Origin: Streptomycetaceae bacterium
GTDB taxonomy: Bacteria; Actinomycetota; Actinomycetes; Nanopelagicales; Nanopelagicaceae
NCBI GenBank assembly: GCA_027486075.1
Contig: JAIXPU010000004.1
Location: forward strand, 1 to 8,803
Reading direction: 5' to 3'
DNA: 8,803 nucleotides
The translations under genes were made by a program, and so were the position numbers. The notes under the pieces were generated by a model. It saw nothing but the letters and a program-made list of their open reading frames with translations. It was not told the DNA's origin and ran no database searches. Below, in pieces: positions 6,053-8,803 of the stretch (position 1 is the first letter of the stretch; each line of letters begins with the position of its first letter).

Positions 6053-7387
6053 TTGGCTACCTCAAAGTCAGCAGCATCAGGCAAGCACAATTCAGCGCGC
6101 AAAACATATGTTCTGGATACATCGGTCCTTCTGGCAGACCCCGGCGCGATGTCGCGATTTGAAGAACATGAAGTAATCATTCCCATCGCTGTTATTGGCG
6201 AACTTGAAACAAAGCGTGACCATCCTGAACTCGGCTACTTTGCCCGCGCTGCTCTGCGCGCCCTCGATGATCTACGCATTGAACATGGCCGCCTCGATGC
6301 TCCACTGACTGTGACCCCAGAAGGCGGCACTCTCTCTGTTGAGCTCAACCACACTGATTTAAGTACTTTGCCACACGGCTTCCTGCGCGATGGCACCAAC
6401 GATTCACGTATCTTGGCAATTGCCAAGAACTTGATGTCAGATGGCAAGCAGGTTGTTCTCGTAACAAAAGATCTGCCATTGCGCGTGAAAGCATCCTCTG
6501 TCGGAGTTGAGGCGCAAGAGTATTTAGCTGAACTTGTCTCCAATAGTGGCTGGACCGGAATCGAGGAGCTTTCTGTTGGCCACTCGGTTATCGATGAGCT
6601 CTATGCCTCAGATCGCGCAGATCATGAAGCTGCCCACCAACATCCAGTACACACCGGAATCGTGCTTCACTCTGAAAAGGGAAGTGCGCTGGCGCGAGTA
6701 ACTGCAGATAAGCAGTTGCAGTTAGTTCGGGGCGATCGCCAAGCCTTTGGACTTCACGGCCGTTCTGCCGAACAGCGCATCGCACTCGATCTCTTGCTCG
6801 ATGAGAGCATCGGAATCGTCTCTCTCGGCGGTCGCGCCGGAACCGGAAAATCGGCGCTCGCTCTCTGCGCCGGCTTGGAAGCGGTGATGGAAAAACGCCT
6901 CCACAAGAAGGTCGTCATCTTCCGCCCGCTCTATCCCGTCGGTGGACAAGAGTTGGGATATCTACCTGGCAGCGAGGGCGAGAAGATGTCGCCTTGGGCC
7001 CAAGCGGTCTTCGATACTTTGGGCGCGCTCGTAAGCCAAGCAGTGATCGATGAAGTCATCGACCGCGGCCTGATCGAAGTTCTGCCACTGACCCACATCC
7101 GCGGACGTTCGCTCCATGACTCTTTTGTCATCGTTGATGAAGCGCAATCCCTCGAACGCGGCGTTCTGCTGACCGTCCTCTCTCGCATCGGGCAGGGCTC
7201 TCGAGTAGTTCTGACCCACGACGTTGCCCAGCGCGATAACTTGCGCGTTGGCCGCCACGATGGCGTCGTCGCCGTGGTGGAAACGCTCAAGGGCCACCCG
7301 CTCTTCGCCCACGTGACCCTGACTCGTTCAGAGCGCTCGCCGATCGCAGCGCTCGTCACCGAGATGCTCGAGGGGCCGCAGGCTTAA
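6053..7387 (+). CDS. phoH2: PhoH family protein, PIN-PhoH fusion (PhoH2)
   Basis: PhoH2 proteins combine a PIN ribonuclease domain with a PhoH ATPase. The mycobacterial one unwinds and cuts RNA in the presence of ATP. In this 444-residue protein the PIN domain covers about residues 18-165, with likely metal ligands Asp22 (YVLDTSVLL), Glu50, Asp117 (NDSRI) and Asp140 (VTKD). The PhoH domain covers about 235-442: Walker A GGRAGTGKS (259-267), RPLYPVGGQELGYLPG (291-306), LPLTHIRGRSLHDS (344-357), Walker B FVIVDEAQ (358-365) and a sensor-like LTHD (387-390). All key residues are present. The TTG at 6053 is the only start that keeps the PIN β-strand intact; the next ATG codes for residue 33. No strong ribosome-binding site exists: AGAG at 6037-6040 is 12 bases away. 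The 3' half is richer in G+C than the neighbouring genes. Confidence 0.93.
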   Translation: MATSKSAASGKHNSARKTYVLDTSVLLADPGAMSRFEEHEVIIPIAVIGELETKRDHPELGYFARAALRALDDLRIEHGRLDAPLTVTPEGGTLSVELNHTDLSTLPHGFLRDGTNDSRILAIAKNLMSDGKQVVLVTKDLPLRVKASSVGVEAQEYLAELVSNSGWTGIEELSVGHSVIDELYASDRADHEAAHQHPVHTGIVLHSEKGSALARVTADKQLQLVRGDRQAFGLHGRSAEQRIALDLLLDESIGIVSLGGRAGTGKSALALCAGLEAVMEKRLHKKVVIFRPLYPVGGQELGYLPGSEGEKMSPWAQAVFDTLGALVSQAVIDEVIDRGLIEVLPLTHIRGRSLHDSFVIVDEAQSLERGVLLTVLSRIGQGSRVVLTHDVAQRDNLRVGRHDGVVAVVETLKGHPLFAHVTLTRSERSPIAALVTEMLEGPQA

Positions 7388-7659
7388 CAGCTCGGTTTAG
7401 CGCTCGCTCTCACCCCCTTACCTCCCCTCTTTATATCTCACAGCGACAAATCGGACATATAAGACTTTGCCCTAACTGACCTGCGCTTTTGCCTATCCAC
7501 AGCGCCAGAGTTTTCTGAGAATTTGCGACTCACGCGGGCCAAAATTTGCGACAGGGCGCGCGCCTTGCCACCCTTTTACCCTTCCCCAATAACGCGGGCC
7601 TCGATTATCTAGATTTTTGAGGCCACGTTGCCACGCGAGCAGAGTAAGGAGCAGGTCAG
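7388..7659. promoter_or_regulatory. Leader region of the transglycosylase-like gene with repeats and hairpin
   Basis: No gene is seen in these 272 bases. The first part is pyrimidine-rich. TATAAG (7458-7463) is a five-of-six -10 match without a good -35; from there the leader would be about 190 bases. Two direct repeats occur: AATTTGCGAC (7520-7529 and 7543-7552, 23 bases apart) and ACGCGGGCC (7532-7540 and 7592-7600, 60 apart). GGCCTCGA (7597-7604) pairs with 7617-7624 (one G-T), the loop holding the palindrome ATCTAGAT (7607-7614). The ribosome-binding site AAGGAG (7646-7651) is 22 bases past this hairpin. Cell-wall hydrolase genes in actinobacteria often have c-di-AMP riboswitches, but I cannot recognise that motif here. 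No clear terminator for phoH2 is seen. Confidence 0.4.
7597..7624 (+). repeat. Inverted repeat (hairpin) upstream of the ribosome-binding site
   Basis: Bases 7597-7604 pair with 7617-7624 (eight pairs, one G-T) around a 12-base A/T-rich loop that contains the palindrome ATCTAGAT. The left arm overlaps the second copy of ACGCGGGCC. It could be an operator or an RNA hairpin; five T (7614-7618) lie inside the loop and right arm, not after the stem, so it is not a classical terminator. Confidence 0.5.
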
Positions 7660-8247
7660 ATGACACGAGATATCCGTGACTTCTTCGCCGCTCTTGCCTG
7701 CCTCAAAACCTCCAAGCACTTCAAGCCGGCGCTCTGGACGATGGTCGCTTCGATGCTCTTTATCGCGACCTCCCAGACAACTGCCTACGGTCTCGAATTT
7801 CCTATGACTACTCGTCTAGCTCTGCCAGCTTCCAAGAACCTCACCGTCGCGGGCAATATGCCATCGGCGGCTCTGATCAGCCAGACCTCAGAGATGGCGC
7901 TCGTTGCTTATGCGATGCAGCAGGTCAACCAAGCCCGCGAAGAGCGCGGTGCAAAGCGCGTGGCAAAGGCGATCATGGACGTTGAATATTCTTGGAATGA
8001 TCGCGAGTACTCATGCCTTAATAGCCTCTGGACCAAAGAGAGTAATTGGAATTACAAGGCCCGTAATAAGCGAACCGGTGCACACGGAATTCCACAGGCG
8101 CTACCTGCTGACAAGATGGCGGTAGTTGGAACCGATTGGCGCACCAACCCTGTTACTCAGATTCGTTGGGGACTTCGCTATATCGATATTCGCTATGACA
8201 CGCCATGTAAGGCGTGGTCAAAGTTCAAGCGCAGTAATTACTACTAA
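7660..8247 (+). CDS. Exported transglycosylase-like (Apf C-terminal-like) cell-wall protein
   Basis: This 195-residue protein is probably a peptidoglycan lytic transglycosylase-like enzyme acting outside the membrane. The C-terminal domain (about 105-195) matches the actinobacterial aggregation-promoting-factor/SLT-like type. It has SCLNSLWTKESNWNYKARN (118-136), where Glu127 is the expected catalytic acid, then GAHGIPQALPADKM (140-153), DWRTNPVTQIRWGLRYI (159-175) and the final TPCKAW. Cys119 and Cys183 are placed as in relatives and may pair. The N-terminus has a long polar stretch, then a hydrophobic segment (about 24-39) and a possible cleavage site after SQTTA (38-42); it could instead be an uncleaved anchor. 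About 60 residues of linker follow, without a LysM or G5 domain. The ATG is set by AAGGAG (7646-7651), eight bases upstream. The protein ends soon after the domain, as in relatives. Confidence 0.85.
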   Translation: MTRDIRDFFAALACLKTSKHFKPALWTMVASMLFIATSQTTAYGLEFPMTTRLALPASKNLTVAGNMPSAALISQTSEMALVAYAMQQVNQAREERGAKRVAKAIMDVEYSWNDREYSCLNSLWTKESNWNYKARNKRTGAHGIPQALPADKMAVVGTDWRTNPVTQIRWGLRYIDIRYDTPCKAWSKFKRSNYY

Positions 8248-8273
8248 GCCGAACCGACTTTAGTTTTCGGGCT
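8247..8273. terminator. Possible weak terminator between convergent genes
   Basis: AGCC (8247-8250) pairs with 8270-8273 and GAA (8251-8253) with TTC (8266-8268), leaving G8269 as a bulge. A small inner ACT/AGT pairing lies at 8257-8264. The transglycosylase-like gene and the fumarase gene converge here with 31 bases between them. No proper T run follows on either strand, so the call is tentative. Confidence 0.35.
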
Positions 8274-8278
8274 GCCTC

Positions 8279-8803
8279 TTAATTTTCTGGCTTGAGGCCA
8301 ATTGTTAGCGGGCGCATAGTCTCTTGAAAGAAATCATTTCCCTTATCGTCGACAACGATGAAGGCTGGAAAATCAACAACATCAATCTTCCAGACAGCTT
8401 CCATCCCTAAATCTTCAAAATCAAGAACTTCAACTTTCTTAATGCAATCTTGGGCAAGACGGGCTGCCGGTCCACCAATAGATCCGAGATAGAAACCGCC
8501 ATGTTTGGCGCAGGCATCGGTAACTGCCTTTGAACGATTGCCTTTAGCAAGCATCACAAAAGATCCACCATTGGCCTGGAAGTAATCGACATAAGAATCC
8601 ATACGTCCGGCCGTTGTTGGACCAAAGGAACCAGATGCCATTCCAGTTGGAGTCTTGGCAGGGCCTGCGTAATAGACAGCGTAATTTTTCATGTAATCAG
8701 GCATTGGTTTGCCGGCATCAATCATCTCTTTGATGCGGGCATGGGCGATATCGCGCGCAACCACAATCGTTCCGGTCAGTGAAACACGGGTCTTTACGGG
8801 GTG
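8279..8803 (-). CDS. Class I fumarate hydratase, C-terminal part (runs off the window)
   Basis: Class I fumarase is the oxygen-sensitive iron-sulfur enzyme that hydrates fumarate to malate in the citric acid cycle. Only the last 174 residues are visible; the frame is open through 8803, and the GTG at 8764 is an internal valine, not a start. Recognisable parts are TGTIVVARDIAHARIKE, VYYAGPAKTPTGMASGSFGPTTAGRMDSY in two adjoining blocks, VMLAKGNRS, HGGFYLGSIGGPAA, LGMEAVWKI and FPAFIVVDDKGNDFF near the end. The first Thr of GPTTAGR, the Arg four residues later and the Lys of AKGNR twenty residues after that Arg match the spacing of active-site Thr467, Arg471 and Lys491 in Leishmania fumarase, as I recall them. 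The cluster-binding cysteines lie in the missing part. The stop TAA is at 8281-8279. A class I tartrate dehydratase is a remote alternative. Confidence 0.93.
   Translation of the reverse strand, partial: HPVKTRVSLTGTIVVARDIAHARIKEMIDAGKPMPDYMKNYAVYYAGPAKTPTGMASGSFGPTTAGRMDSYVDYFQANGGSFVMLAKGNRSKAVTDACAKHGGFYLGSIGGPAARLAQDCIKKVEVLDFEDLGMEAVWKIDVVDFPAFIVVDDKGNDFFQETMRPLTIGLKPEN

Noticed and set aside
6042..6176. 45-codon frame starting ATGGTTAAG and overlapping the phoH2 start
   Set aside because: Purines upstream are too close to serve it, the product is low in sense (Q, H, W rich), and it runs through the PIN domain coding sequence.
6235..7359. Several antisense open frames of 65-142 codons inside phoH2
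   Set aside because: phoH2 has intact domains on the + strand. Open frames opposite G+C-rich coding DNA are expected, and their products are rich in R, S and T without recognisable domains or ribosome-binding sites.
7493..7501. DnaA-box-like CTATCCACA
   Set aside because: A single one-mismatch copy with no cluster of boxes, no dnaA/dnaN genes and no A/T-rich unwinding region; not a replication origin.
7388..7659. c-di-AMP (ydaO) riboswitch before the transglycosylase-like gene
   Set aside because: Expected from the gene type in actinobacteria, but I cannot find the conserved purine-rich core segments on the + strand. A covariance-model search would settle it.
1..8803. Mobile element, prophage, CRISPR array, defence system, tRNA or rRNA
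   Set aside because: No transposase or integrase, no terminal repeats, no regular repeat-spacer pattern and no RNA-gene structure was recognised; all genes belong to ordinary chromosomal families.

Overview
The window is a gene-dense chromosomal segment (roughly half G+C by eye, with a richer block in the middle). It is most likely from a member of the Actinomycetota. The markers are a DUF4307 protein next to greA, a DUF3817 protein after SURF1, a PIN-PhoH fusion (PhoH2 type), a DrrA/DrrB-type ABC exporter and a short actinobacterial transglycosylase-like protein. Modest G+C, very short intergenic gaps and several genes without Shine-Dalgarno sequences fit a streamlined planktonic actinobacterium such as the freshwater acI/Nanopelagicales group. 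That placement is inference.

Layout. Positions 21-767 (+) encode a Bax-inhibitor-1/YccA membrane protein that ends at a strong hairpin terminator. The terminator lies inside the last codons of a convergent MFS efflux gene (782-1993, -). A 65-bp divergent region separates the MFS gene from a two-gene ABC exporter operon (2059-3063 ATPase and 3060-3851 permease, overlapping by ATGA). The permease stop codon overlaps that of greA (3848-4327, -), which is preceded on the same strand by a DUF4307 membrane protein (4357-4749, -). Fourteen bases away, in the other direction, starts a compact + strand cluster: a 50-residue single-span membrane protein (4764-4916), SURF1 (4900-5589) and DUF3817 (5600-5911). 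After a 141-bp gap comes phoH2 (6053-7387, +). A 272-bp non-coding leader with small repeats and a hairpin precedes a secreted or membrane-anchored transglycosylase-like protein (7660-8247, +). The window ends in the C-terminal part of a class I fumarase (8279-8803, -, incomplete).

How the genes fit together. The MFS and ABC genes form a divergent efflux locus with no regulator gene in view. The SURF1 cluster points to assembly of an aa3-type cytochrome oxidase. GreA (transcript cleavage) and PhoH2 (RNA helicase/ribonuclease) act on RNA. From memory, the succession greA, DUF4307, phoH2, fumarase has a counterpart in Mycobacterium tuberculosis (greA Rv1080c, Rv1081c, phoH2 Rv1095, fum Rv1098c), so this looks like a contracted ancestral actinobacterial neighbourhood rather than a mobile island. 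I see no mobile element, CRISPR array, tRNA or rRNA. I found no convincing new biological system. The items most worth checking are the 50-residue membrane protein, the structured leader of the transglycosylase-like gene, the probable leaderless promoters of greA and DUF4307, and the G+C-rich block centred on the 3' half of phoH2.
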